From the NCBI GenBank assembly GCA_002453265.1, contig DKGK01000111.1:16292-43892 (forward strand): a stretch of DNA of 27,601 nucleotides, in the 5' to 3' direction. The notes beneath the pieces were generated by a model. It saw only the letters and a program-made list of their open reading frames with translations. It was not told the origin of the DNA and did no database searches. Positions 8,450 through 15,612 of the stretch are shown here, in pieces (the first letter of the stretch is position 1; the number at the start of each line of letters is the position of its first letter). Made by a program: the position numbers and the translations under genes. The stretch comes from Flavobacteriales bacterium UBA6772. GTDB taxonomy: Bacteria > Bacteroidota > Bacteroidia > Flavobacteriales > UBA7430.

Positions 8450-9163
8450 TTATTGAGTGTGAATTAAAAAAATACAGGGTCTTTTATGAAGCTCTGGTTT
8501 AGCTGTTTTTTTCCATTCAGCTATTGTACGTGTTTTAATATATTCTGTTTTTAAGCTGATGTCGCAGGCAATACATAGTTTTGTAGTTCCATGTAAACTC
8601 TGATAGAGTATTTCAATTAGTTTATTGTTTCTGTAAGGAGTTTCAATAAATAATTGAGTTTGATTTTGTGTTCTAGAAATGCGCTCTAAATCTTTCAACT
8701 TCTTTTTTACATCAGTTTTATCAATAGGTAAATAGCCATTAAAAGCAAAAGATTGTCCGTTCATTCCACTTGCCATTAAAGATAGCAATATTGATGAAGG
8801 CCCTACTAAAGGAATTATTTTAATGTCTTCTTTGTGAGCTAAATTTGCAATTTCTGCACCAGGATCTGCAACACCAGGACAGCCAGCATCAGAAATTAAT
8901 CCTATGTTTTTCCCATTTCTACAGTTCGCTAAAAACGAATTCAGCTCTTGTACATCTGTGTGCTTGTTTAGTTCGTGGAGTATTATCTGATTCTGAGGAG
9001 TTGGAATTTCCATGAGTTTTAAAAATGCTCTTGCATTCTTACTGTTTTCAACTATAAACTCGTCTAGCTGATGAATGGTATCTTTTACAGAACTCGGTAA
9101 AACTTTTGCTACATCACTCTCTCCAAGAGTTGTAGGAATCATGTACAATATACCTTTAGACAT
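8450..9163 (-). CDS. SAM-dependent methyltransferase, tetrapyrrole-methylase (RsmI-like) family
   Basis: Cytoplasmic methyltransferase of the tetrapyrrole methylase fold, closest in appearance to RsmI, which 2'-O-methylates C1402 of 16S rRNA. Landmarks: LYMIPTTLGES at the N terminus in place of RsmI's usual LYVVATPIGN, LISDAGCPGVADPG (SAM-binding loop), IIPLVGPSSILLSLMASG, FNGYLP and LFIETPYRN. The N-terminal differences and 237-residue length suggest the second, Bacteroidota-type RsmI-like paralogue rather than RsmI itself; its substrate is uncertain. The start overlaps the stop of the phosphatase gene by 8 bases (ATGTCTAA), so the two are probably translationally coupled. Confidence 0.85.
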   Translation of the reverse strand: MSKGILYMIPTTLGESDVAKVLPSSVKDTIHQLDEFIVENSKNARAFLKLMEIPTPQNQIILHELNKHTDVQELNSFLANCRNGKNIGLISDAGCPGVADPGAEIANLAHKEDIKIIPLVGPSSILLSLMASGMNGQSFAFNGYLPIDKTDVKKKLKDLERISRTQNQTQLFIETPYRNNKLIEILYQSLHGTTKLCIACDISLKTEYIKTRTIAEWKKTAKPELHKRPCIFLIHTQ

Positions 9164-9629
9164 CGAATTCTTTTTCTAGTTTATTTTTTAATGCTTCACA
9201 AGCGTCATCCAACAAGCTAAAAACAATCTCAAATCCTTGGTCTCCTCCAAAATAGGGGTCTGGTACAGCTTTGTTTTGTTCTGGTGTAAATTCGTTTAAT
9301 AGTAAGTGAACTTTATTTCTGTCTAGCTCAGTACTCGCAAGTTTAAGGATATTTGTGTAATTGTCACTGTCCATTGCAAAAATCAAATCAAAATCCTCTA
9401 AATCAGATTTCATTAATTTTCTTGCTCTTTGGTCTGCTATGTCAATTCCGTTTACCGTAGCAATATGAACAGATCTATGGTCTGGTCCTTCTCCTATATG
9501 ATGAGCCGATGTACCTGCAGAATCTACCACTATTGGAAGATGTTCACATTTTGAAGCCAAAATACCTTCTGCTAATGGAGATCTACAGATGTTTCCTAGG
9601 CAAACCATTAAAATTGTTTTCTGTTTCAT
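9156..9629 (-). CDS. Low-molecular-weight protein-tyrosine-phosphatase
   Basis: Cytoplasmic phosphatase of the LMW-PTP/arsenate-reductase fold. The P-loop CLGNICRS (C10-x5-R16) starts at the usual position after a short beta strand, and the general acid loop is intact as DPYFGG (D124). Length (157 residues) is typical. Other landmarks are VDSAGTSAHHIGEGPDHR and DLIFAMDSDNY. Substrates are unknown; relatives act on bacterial tyrosine kinases or on low-molecular-weight phosphoesters. The ATG lies only 9 bases beyond the dnaA terminator hairpin on the transcript, so the gene needs either read-through or a promoter inside the dnaA 3' end. Its 3' end overlaps the methyltransferase start by 8 bases. 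Confidence 0.92.
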   Translation of the reverse strand: MKQKTILMVCLGNICRSPLAEGILASKCEHLPIVVDSAGTSAHHIGEGPDHRSVHIATVNGIDIADQRARKLMKSDLEDFDLIFAMDSDNYTNILKLASTELDRNKVHLLLNEFTPEQNKAVPDPYFGGDQGFEIVFSLLDDACEALKNKLEKEFDV

Positions 9630-9638
9630 AAGCCAAAA

Positions 9639-9663
9639 AAAAGCAGGATTAGATCCTGCTTTT
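9639..9663 (-). terminator. Intrinsic terminator of dnaA
   Basis: An 11-bp perfect stem (AAAAGCAGGAT, 9639-9649, with ATCCTGCTTTT, 9653-9663) and a 3-base loop. On the minus strand it is followed by a run of eight T residues (9635-9642, overlapping the stem foot). It starts 3 bases after the dnaA stop and ends just before the phosphatase ATG. Confidence 0.85.
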
Positions 9664-9666
9664 AAA

Positions 9667-11103
9667 TTATAGTTGTTGTAATTCTAACTTCTTGCTCAAA
9701 TCATTAACGTATGCTCTAAACTGCTTGTCGGTATCAACAAGATTGTTTACCGTTTTGCAAGCGTGTAATACGGTTGCATGGTCTTTCCCTCCACATTGGG
9801 CTCCAATACTTGCTAAAGACGATTTTGTTAATTTCTTAGAGAAAAACATCGCTAGTTGTCTAGCTTGTACAATTCTTCTTTTTCTAGTTTTAGAATTTAG
9901 GACTTCTAAGCTGAGTTCAAAATAATCACAAACTACTTTTTGTATATAGTCTATAGAAACTTCACGAGTTGTATTTTTTACAAAACGATCAATCATTTCT
10001 TTCGCTAAACTCATGTTAATTTCTCTTTTGTTTAGCGAAGACTGTGCTAATAAAGAAATTAAAGCTCCTTCTAATTCTCTAACATTTGAGGTAATGCTAT
10101 AGGCAAGATATTCTATTACTTCTTCGGGCATTTCGATACCGTCGCTGTATAGTTTTTTCTTTAAAATAGCAATTCTAGTTTGTAAGCTAGGCTTTTGTAA
10201 ATCGGCAGAAAGTCCCCATTTAAAACGAGAAAGTACTCTTTGTTCCATTCCATGTAAATCTACTGGAGCCCTGTCGGAAGTAAGAATAAGTTGTTTCCCT
10301 TGTTGGTGCAAATGGTTGAAGATATGAAAGAATACATCCTGTGTTTTATCCTTTCCAGCAAAAAATTGAATATCATCAATTATCAACACATCAATCATTT
10401 GATAAAAGTGAACAAAGTCGTTTCTAGAATTCTTACGAACAGAATCTATAAACTGCTGTGTAAACTTTTCAGCAGAAACATAAAGAACGGTTTTCTCTGG
10501 ATAACGATCTTTAATTTCTATACCAATGGAGTGTGCTAGGTGTGTTTTTCCAAGTCCAACTCCACCGTATAATAAAAGTGGGTTAAACGAAGTTCCTCCA
10601 GGGTTATTACCTACCGCATAACCTGCAGCTCTCGCTAATCTGTTGCAATCACCTTCTATAAAATTATCGAAAGTATAATTTGGATTTAACTGAGACTCTA
10701 TGTGTACCTTTTTTAATCCAGGGATCACAAAAGGATTTTTCACACCAGAAGCTGCAATTTCTATAGGAACAGCAACTCTAGGATTGTTTAGTGGCGGTCT
10801 GTTATTACTTGGTATTTTAACAGTATAAGGATTAGAGTTTCCATAAGTATTTTCCATTACAATAGAATATACTAATTTGGCATCCTCTCCTAACTCTCTT
10901 CCAATCGCGGTTTTTAATAATTTAATATAATGCTCTTCTATCCACTCGTAAAAAAATTTACTAGGAACTTGAATATGTAAAATCTGACCTTTTAATTTGA
11001 TTGGTTTTATAGGTAAAAACCAAGTGTTAAAACTTTGTTCAGAGATATTATCCTTGATGAAAGCAAGGCACTTAATCCATATATTTTCTGGTGTATTTTT
11101 CAT
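9667..11103 (-). CDS. dnaA: Chromosomal replication initiator DnaA
   Basis: Binds DnaA boxes and, as an ATP-bound oligomer, melts the origin and loads the helicase. From the chosen ATG the protein has 478 residues. Domain I occupies about 1-80 (IWIKCLAFIKDNISEQSFNTWF), followed by a short linker. The AAA+ domain carries Walker A (GGVGLGKT, about 180-187), Walker B (VLIIDDIQFF) and the arginine-finger region (LSRFKWGL). The C-terminal domain IV has the DnaA-box-binding signature GGKDHATVLHACKTV. A longer frame begins at TTG 11118, but ATG 11103 gives the normal MKNTPENIW-type N terminus. A strong terminator follows immediately. I do not see a DnaA-box cluster nearby, so this is probably not the origin. 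Confidence 0.98.
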   Translation of the reverse strand: MKNTPENIWIKCLAFIKDNISEQSFNTWFLPIKPIKLKGQILHIQVPSKFFYEWIEEHYIKLLKTAIGRELGEDAKLVYSIVMENTYGNSNPYTVKIPSNNRPPLNNPRVAVPIEIAASGVKNPFVIPGLKKVHIESQLNPNYTFDNFIEGDCNRLARAAGYAVGNNPGGTSFNPLLLYGGVGLGKTHLAHSIGIEIKDRYPEKTVLYVSAEKFTQQFIDSVRKNSRNDFVHFYQMIDVLIIDDIQFFAGKDKTQDVFFHIFNHLHQQGKQLILTSDRAPVDLHGMEQRVLSRFKWGLSADLQKPSLQTRIAILKKKLYSDGIEMPEEVIEYLAYSITSNVRELEGALISLLAQSSLNKREINMSLAKEMIDRFVKNTTREVSIDYIQKVVCDYFELSLEVLNSKTRKRRIVQARQLAMFFSKKLTKSSLASIGAQCGGKDHATVLHACKTVNNLVDTDKQFRAYVNDLSKKLELQQL

Positions 11104-11273
11104 CAATTTTAAATGCAATAATTAGGGTTATACATTTACTCGTTTTAGGGGGTATAAATAATCGTTCTTTCGATAGGACAAATTTGTGAACAAAATAGTT
11201 AAGAAAAAAATGAAATAGCTATTGGATTATAACTTTGTTTTCCTTATATAAGAGAACTTGTTTTCAGTTTGAG

Positions 11274-12182
11274 CTAAATTCTCTGACTTACTGCATTTAC
11301 TTTAAGTGATTTAACATTATTTTTTATGTAAACATCGACTCTTCCTAGGTTTATTCCAGCCCATCCTACCTGAGTTACATAAGTAAATTTACCTGTATTA
11401 GATTCAATTTTAATAGGTTTTTCTAAAAAAGAATGAGTGTGTCCTCCTAGTACAATATCGACCTCAGAACATTGCTCGGCAAGGACTAAGTCGGACACTT
11501 GATTAGTGCTGTATTTAAGCCCTAAATGAGAGAGACAAATGATCAAATTACAGCCCTTAGTATTTTTTAAGTAATCGCTTAATTTTTTGGCTATTTTTAT
11601 TGGGTCATTATACACTGTTTTTCCATACATCTTTGGGTCAACCAAGCCATTTAATTCAATGCCTAATCCAAATACGCCAATCTTAAATTTCCCTTTATTA
11701 AATATATGATATGGTTTCGTTAGACCATTCATTGGTGTCTGGTCGAAATTGTAGTTTGCAGATAGTAATTTAAAATTAGCATTCTTAGCTTGTTTAGCTA
11801 ATCCATCAATTCCATTGTCAAAATCGTGGTTACCAATTGTAGCCGCATCATATTTCATAGCGTTCATTAATTTGAATTCTATTTCGCCACCATAATAATT
11901 AAAATAAGGTGTTCCTTGAAACATATCTCCAGCATCTAATAATAATGTGTGTGTAACTTCAGAACGAATTTTAGTTATAAGTTTCGCTCTTTTTGCCGCT
12001 CCACCCATTCCAGGGTATTTTTTATGGTTTAAGGGAAATGGTTCTATATGACTATGTACATCGTTAGTATGCATTATGCATAAGTGTTCTGTATCGTTTG
12101 CAGCAATTAAATTGGTTGGATTAACAATACCCAAAGCACTTATACCTGCTATTTGCTTAATAAACTTTCTTCTATTGCTCAT
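11274..12182 (-). CDS. 5'-nucleotidase catalytic (metallophosphatase) half, Tat-exported
   Basis: Calcineurin-like dimetal phosphoesterase corresponding to the N-terminal half of periplasmic UshA-type 5'-nucleotidases. Metal-binding motifs are complete: D41-x-H43 (HTNDVHSH), G85-D86, G117-N118-H119-D120, H219 (SHLG) and GGHTH (246-250). The N terminus SNRRKFIKQIAGISALGI is a twin-arginine signal, which implies export already folded with its metals. The protein ends right after the domain, so the substrate-specificity domain is absent; that domain is encoded by the preceding gene, whose end overlaps this start by 11 bases. Likely substrates are nucleoside monophosphates or other phosphoesters in the periplasm; exact specificity cannot be read here. 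Confidence 0.9.
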   Translation of the reverse strand: MSNRRKFIKQIAGISALGIVNPTNLIAANDTEHLCIMHTNDVHSHIEPFPLNHKKYPGMGGAAKRAKLITKIRSEVTHTLLLDAGDMFQGTPYFNYYGGEIEFKLMNAMKYDAATIGNHDFDNGIDGLAKQAKNANFKLLSANYNFDQTPMNGLTKPYHIFNKGKFKIGVFGLGIELNGLVDPKMYGKTVYNDPIKIAKKLSDYLKNTKGCNLIICLSHLGLKYSTNQVSDLVLAEQCSEVDIVLGGHTHSFLEKPIKIESNTGKFTYVTQVGWAGINLGRVDVYIKNNVKSLKVNAVSQRI

Positions 12183-12879
12183 AACTAAAACGATTATCGA
12201 TGACTGTTTTTAGGGTGTCAATAGTTTTACATTCGGCTAAAAGAAGGTCTCTAATTTTTAATCCTGTTTTTAGCATCTTAATTGAATCGGCGAAAAAGAA
12301 CATTTTATCTCCTCCATTCGCTAAATAGTCTGATGTAATAATTTTCACCGTATGACTAGGTTTTAGTGTATGTGAAATTTCATCCGCACTAACATTTAAT
12401 TTAATTCCACTTATTGGATGACCACTACTTAGTTTTAAATAATTTAAAGCTTTGGTAAAACTAGAATCAGGAATCTCAATAATTACCAATTCATTTTCGA
12501 AAGGCATTAGTTGAAAAATGTTTTTAGTAATAATCGCTCCTTTTGGCAATGTAGCTCTTATGCCTCCATAATTTAATAAACAAAAATCTACATCGTATTT
12601 TTCATCTAGGGAGTTTAAGCAAACATCAGCCATCCAATTCGAAAGGCGAGATGCTGGTTTTGATTTTTCAAGAAAATAGGGAGAGTAGCATAAAACTTCA
12701 TTCATTATACTGTCTAAACCAATTTTGTAAGGTTCATAAAGTTTAATAATTGAATTGTCTTTACCTACTACTGAGTCAATTGGAATACTATTACCGCTTA
12801 TAAAAATCGGTAAGTCTGAATTTTGGTTGCACGAAATACAACAAAAGCAGACAAATAGGCTAAATAAATTAATTTTCAT
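12172..12879 (-). CDS. 5'-nucleotidase C-terminal (substrate-binding) domain lipoprotein
   Basis: Stand-alone 5_nucleotid_C domain, the part that binds the nucleoside base in UshA-type enzymes. Characteristic pieces are SRLSNWMADV, LNYGGIRATLPKG (NGGxR-like), FQLMPFENELV, and SDYLANGGDKM, which corresponds to the DFLAxGGD base-stacking loop. The frame is open further upstream, but ATG 12879 gives a clean lipoprotein signal with the lipobox ISC (Cys17), making a 235-residue precursor. A TACATTTC element (12895-12902 read on the minus strand), one base off the promoter box, lies 15 bases upstream. It probably pairs non-covalently with the overlapping metallophosphatase to rebuild a two-domain enzyme anchored to the membrane. 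Confidence 0.87.
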   Translation of the reverse strand: MKINLFSLFVCFCCISCNQNSDLPIFISGNSIPIDSVVGKDNSIIKLYEPYKIGLDSIMNEVLCYSPYFLEKSKPASRLSNWMADVCLNSLDEKYDVDFCLLNYGGIRATLPKGAIITKNIFQLMPFENELVIIEIPDSSFTKALNYLKLSSGHPISGIKLNVSADEISHTLKPSHTVKIITSDYLANGGDKMFFFADSIKMLKTGLKIRDLLLAECKTIDTLKTVIDNRFSYEQ

Positions 12880-12968
12880 GGTATTGTTTAAAATGAAATG
12901 TAGAATAATTCTTAATGTTAAGGATTCTTTGGTAAAGATTAAATAAATTCGCATCACAATTTACAATT

Positions 12969-13376
12969 ATGTTCGAACATCAAATAAAATTTAGAGTATT
13001 ATATTCCGACACCGATAAAATGGGGTATATGTATTACGGTCAGTATGCAAAATACCTAGAAATGGGTAGGGTAGAGGCACTGCGTAGCTTAGGACTTTCT
13101 TATAAAGCGATGGAAGATTCTGGCGTAATGATGCCCGTACTCGATTTAAAACTAAAGTATATAAAACCTCTTTTTTATGATGATGAAATTACCCTAATAA
13201 CTAAGGTTTGTAAAATGCCTGGTACTCGTATTTATTTTGAATACGAATTGTTAAATCCAAAAGGTAAGATTGCAACAGTAGCAGAAACGACCTTGGTGTT
13301 TGTAGATTGTGCTACAGGAAAACCTTGTTTGATTCCTGAAAATTTTAATACTAAAATTAAACCTTATTTCTTTTAA
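12969..13376 (+). CDS. Acyl-CoA thioesterase, YbgC/FadM hotdog family
   Basis: Hotdog-fold thioesterase of 135 residues that would hydrolyse acyl-CoA thioesters in the cytoplasm. The active-site segment YSDTDKMGYMYYGQYAKYLEMGR carries the family Asp (D16), tyrosines and glutamate (E31) in the usual order, with Met replacing the more common hydrophobic/His residues around the active site. The rest (LDLKLKYIKPLFYDDEITL, AETTLVFVD) fits the family. Substrate is unknown; relatives act on short- to medium-chain or aromatic acyl-CoAs. The stop is one base from the next start, so it is co-transcribed with the S46 peptidase. A TAAATTCG near-match to the promoter box (12944-12951) lies 17 bases upstream of the ATG. 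Confidence 0.9.
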   Translation: MFEHQIKFRVLYSDTDKMGYMYYGQYAKYLEMGRVEALRSLGLSYKAMEDSGVMMPVLDLKLKYIKPLFYDDEITLITKVCKMPGTRIYFEYELLNPKGKIATVAETTLVFVDCATGKPCLIPENFNTKIKPYFF

Positions 13377-13377
13377 A

Positions 13378-15495
13378 ATGAAAAGTCTAAAAAGAATTAT
13401 TCTTAGCATTTTCATGCTTTGCTCATTAAATATGGTAGCCAAAGAAGGTATGTGGCTTCCAATGTTTTTACAACAGCTTAATGAAGCTGAGATGCAAGCT
13501 ATGGGCTTAGAGCTTACTGCCGAAGATATTTACGCTATTAATAATGGTAGTTTAAAAGATGCAATTGTTCATTTTGGTGGTGGCTGTACAGCAGAGATTA
13601 TTTCTGCAGAAGGTTTGTTATTAACAAATCACCATTGTGGTTATGGGCAAATACAATCTCATTCCTCTGTAGAACACGATTATTTAAGTAATGGGTTTTG
13701 GGCTAAAGATCGTTCTGAAGAATTAACAAATGAAGGATTAACAGCCACTTTTATTAAATACATGAAAGAAGTTACGGCTGATGTATTGGCAAATGAAATT
13801 GCTGACATGACAGAAACAGAACGCCGAGAAATGATTAAGTCTTTAGGTGATTCTTTAATTTCTATTGAGCTAGAAGGAACGCATTATGAAGCTATGATAA
13901 AACCTTTCTTTAAAGGAAATCGTTACTTTATGTTTGTTACCGAAACTTTTAAAGATGTTCGTTTGGTTGGCGCTCCACCTTCTTCTATTGGTAAGTTTGG
14001 TTCGGATACCGACAATTGGATGTGGCCTCGTCATACCGGAGATTTTTCAATGTTTAGGATTTATGCCGATAAGGATAATAATCCAGCAGAATACGCAGAA
14101 GACAATGTGCCTTATACGCCTTATAAGCATTTAGATATTTCTACTAAAGGTGTTAAACCAGGCGATTTTACTATGGTTTATGGTTTTCCTGGTAGAACAG
14201 ATGAGTATCTACCTGCTGTTGCAGTTAAACAAATTACACAAGTATTAAATCCTGCAAAAATTTCTATTCGAAAAACAGCTTTAGAGATAATGGATAAAGA
14301 AATGCGTGCTTCTAATGAGGTTCGTATTAAGTACGCTTCAAAATATGCTAGTGTAGCCAATTATTATAAAAAATGGATTGGAGAAAATACGGGTATTCAA
14401 AAAACACAAGGTTTAAAGCGCAAGCGAGAGTTTGAACAAGCTTTTATGGATGCGGTAAATTCAGATGGAAAATATGCTAATTACGCAGGCCTTTTAACCT
14501 TGTACGATTCTCTATACAATCAATTGGAAGACCTCGCAATGGCAAGAGATTACTTTATTGAAGTTGCGTATCGTGGTGTAGAAATAATAAATTTTGCAAA
14601 CAAAGTATCTAAGTTTGTTGGCTCTGGAGATATTAATGATCTAGAGAATTTTAAAAAGTCTATTACGAAGCATTTTAAAAACTACGATGCGCATACTGAC
14701 GAATTGTTATTTGATGCTTTGTTTGAAAAATATGCCCTAGAGCAAGCGGATTCAGAATATTTACCTGCCTACTTTAAAGGCGATACCTATTCTGCGGAAG
14801 AAGTGTTTTCGAAATCTTACTTCGGAAATAAAGAAAAGTTAGAAGCTTTATTTACTTTATCCACAAAAAAGATTCAAAAGAAGCTATCTAAAGACCCAGC
14901 CTATAAAGTTGCTTCATCATTATACGGACATTATAGAACTGTTATATATGGCGACTACTGGGCTTTAGAAGATGAGTTGGAGACTGTTGATAGATCGTAC
15001 TTAAAAGCGATGATGGAAGTACTTCCAGATTATAGAAATTACTACCCTGATGCAAATAGTACCTTGCGTTTAGCATACGGACAAGTACAAGGGGTTTCTC
15101 CTTTAGATGCTATTTCTTATGGTCATATTACTTACTCGGATGGTATGATGGAGAAGTATGTTCCTGGAGATTATGAATTCGATTTACCAAAAAAGTTAAT
15201 TGAATTATACGAGTCTAAAGATTTTGGACCTTATGCAGATGATAATGGGAAACTTCCTGTTTGTTTTATTGCTACAAACCATACTACAGGAGGTAATTCT
15301 GGAAGCCCTGCTTTAAACGCTAAAGGAGAGCTTGTAGGTTTAAATTTTGACAGAGCTTGGGAAGGAACTATGAGTGATATAAATTACGATGCTTCTCGTT
15401 GTAGAAACATTATGGTAGATGCTCGTTATATTTTATTTATAGTAGATAAGTTTGCGGGTGCTGGTTATCTACTGGATGAAATGACTATTAAGTAA
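13378..15495 (+). CDS. S46 family dipeptidyl-peptidase, DPP11-like
   Basis: Periplasmic serine exopeptidase that removes dipeptides from peptide N termini. A Sec signal peptide covers about residues 1-21. The chymotrypsin-type triad is visible: His85/86 in TNHHCGYGQIQSHSS, Asp222 in RHTGDFSMFR, and Ser641 in GGNSGSP. Arg659, 18 residues after the catalytic serine (LNFDRAWEG), matches the arginine that in Porphyromonas DPP11 selects Asp/Glu at P1; DPP7-type enzymes have glycine there. The 705-residue length is normal for S46. The ATG lies one base after the thioesterase stop, and a strong bidirectional terminator follows. DPP11 specificity is inferred from the one residue. Confidence 0.93.
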   Translation: MKSLKRIILSIFMLCSLNMVAKEGMWLPMFLQQLNEAEMQAMGLELTAEDIYAINNGSLKDAIVHFGGGCTAEIISAEGLLLTNHHCGYGQIQSHSSVEHDYLSNGFWAKDRSEELTNEGLTATFIKYMKEVTADVLANEIADMTETERREMIKSLGDSLISIELEGTHYEAMIKPFFKGNRYFMFVTETFKDVRLVGAPPSSIGKFGSDTDNWMWPRHTGDFSMFRIYADKDNNPAEYAEDNVPYTPYKHLDISTKGVKPGDFTMVYGFPGRTDEYLPAVAVKQITQVLNPAKISIRKTALEIMDKEMRASNEVRIKYASKYASVANYYKKWIGENTGIQKTQGLKRKREFEQAFMDAVNSDGKYANYAGLLTLYDSLYNQLEDLAMARDYFIEVAYRGVEIINFANKVSKFVGSGDINDLENFKKSITKHFKNYDAHTDELLFDALFEKYALEQADSEYLPAYFKGDTYSAEEVFSKSYFGNKEKLEALFTLSTKKIQKKLSKDPAYKVASSLYGHYRTVIYGDYWALEDELETVDRSYLKAMMEVLPDYRNYYPDANSTLRLAYGQVQGVSPLDAISYGHITYSDGMMEKYVPGDYEFDLPKKLIELYESKDFGPYADDNGKLPVCFIATNHTTGGNSGSPALNAKGELVGLNFDRAWEGTMSDINYDASRCRNIMVDARYILFIVDKFAGAGYLLDEMTIK

Positions 15496-15559
15496 TTTGA
15501 AAAATCTTCTCGGTTACGAATGCTTTTTTTGAATTATATAGGTGAATTATTAGAAAAAT

Positions 15560-15593
15560 AAAAGCCCTCATTTCTTAAGAAATGAGGGCTTTT
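15560..15593. terminator. Perfect 34-base bidirectional terminator
   Basis: A fully palindromic hairpin (AAAAGCCCTCATTTC, TTAA, then the reverse complement) centred at 15576.5 with A/T runs on both sides. It lies between the convergent S46 peptidase and icd genes and can terminate both. Confidence 0.93.
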
Positions 15594-15612
15594 GTTTTGT
15601 GAGGATAAACTC

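Noticed and set aside
11119..11273. Possible replication origin upstream of dnaA
   Set aside because: Only one poor DnaA-box-like sequence (TTGTTCACA on the minus strand, 11185-11193) was seen and no cluster; the CTTATATAAG palindrome at 11243-11252 is too short to interpret.
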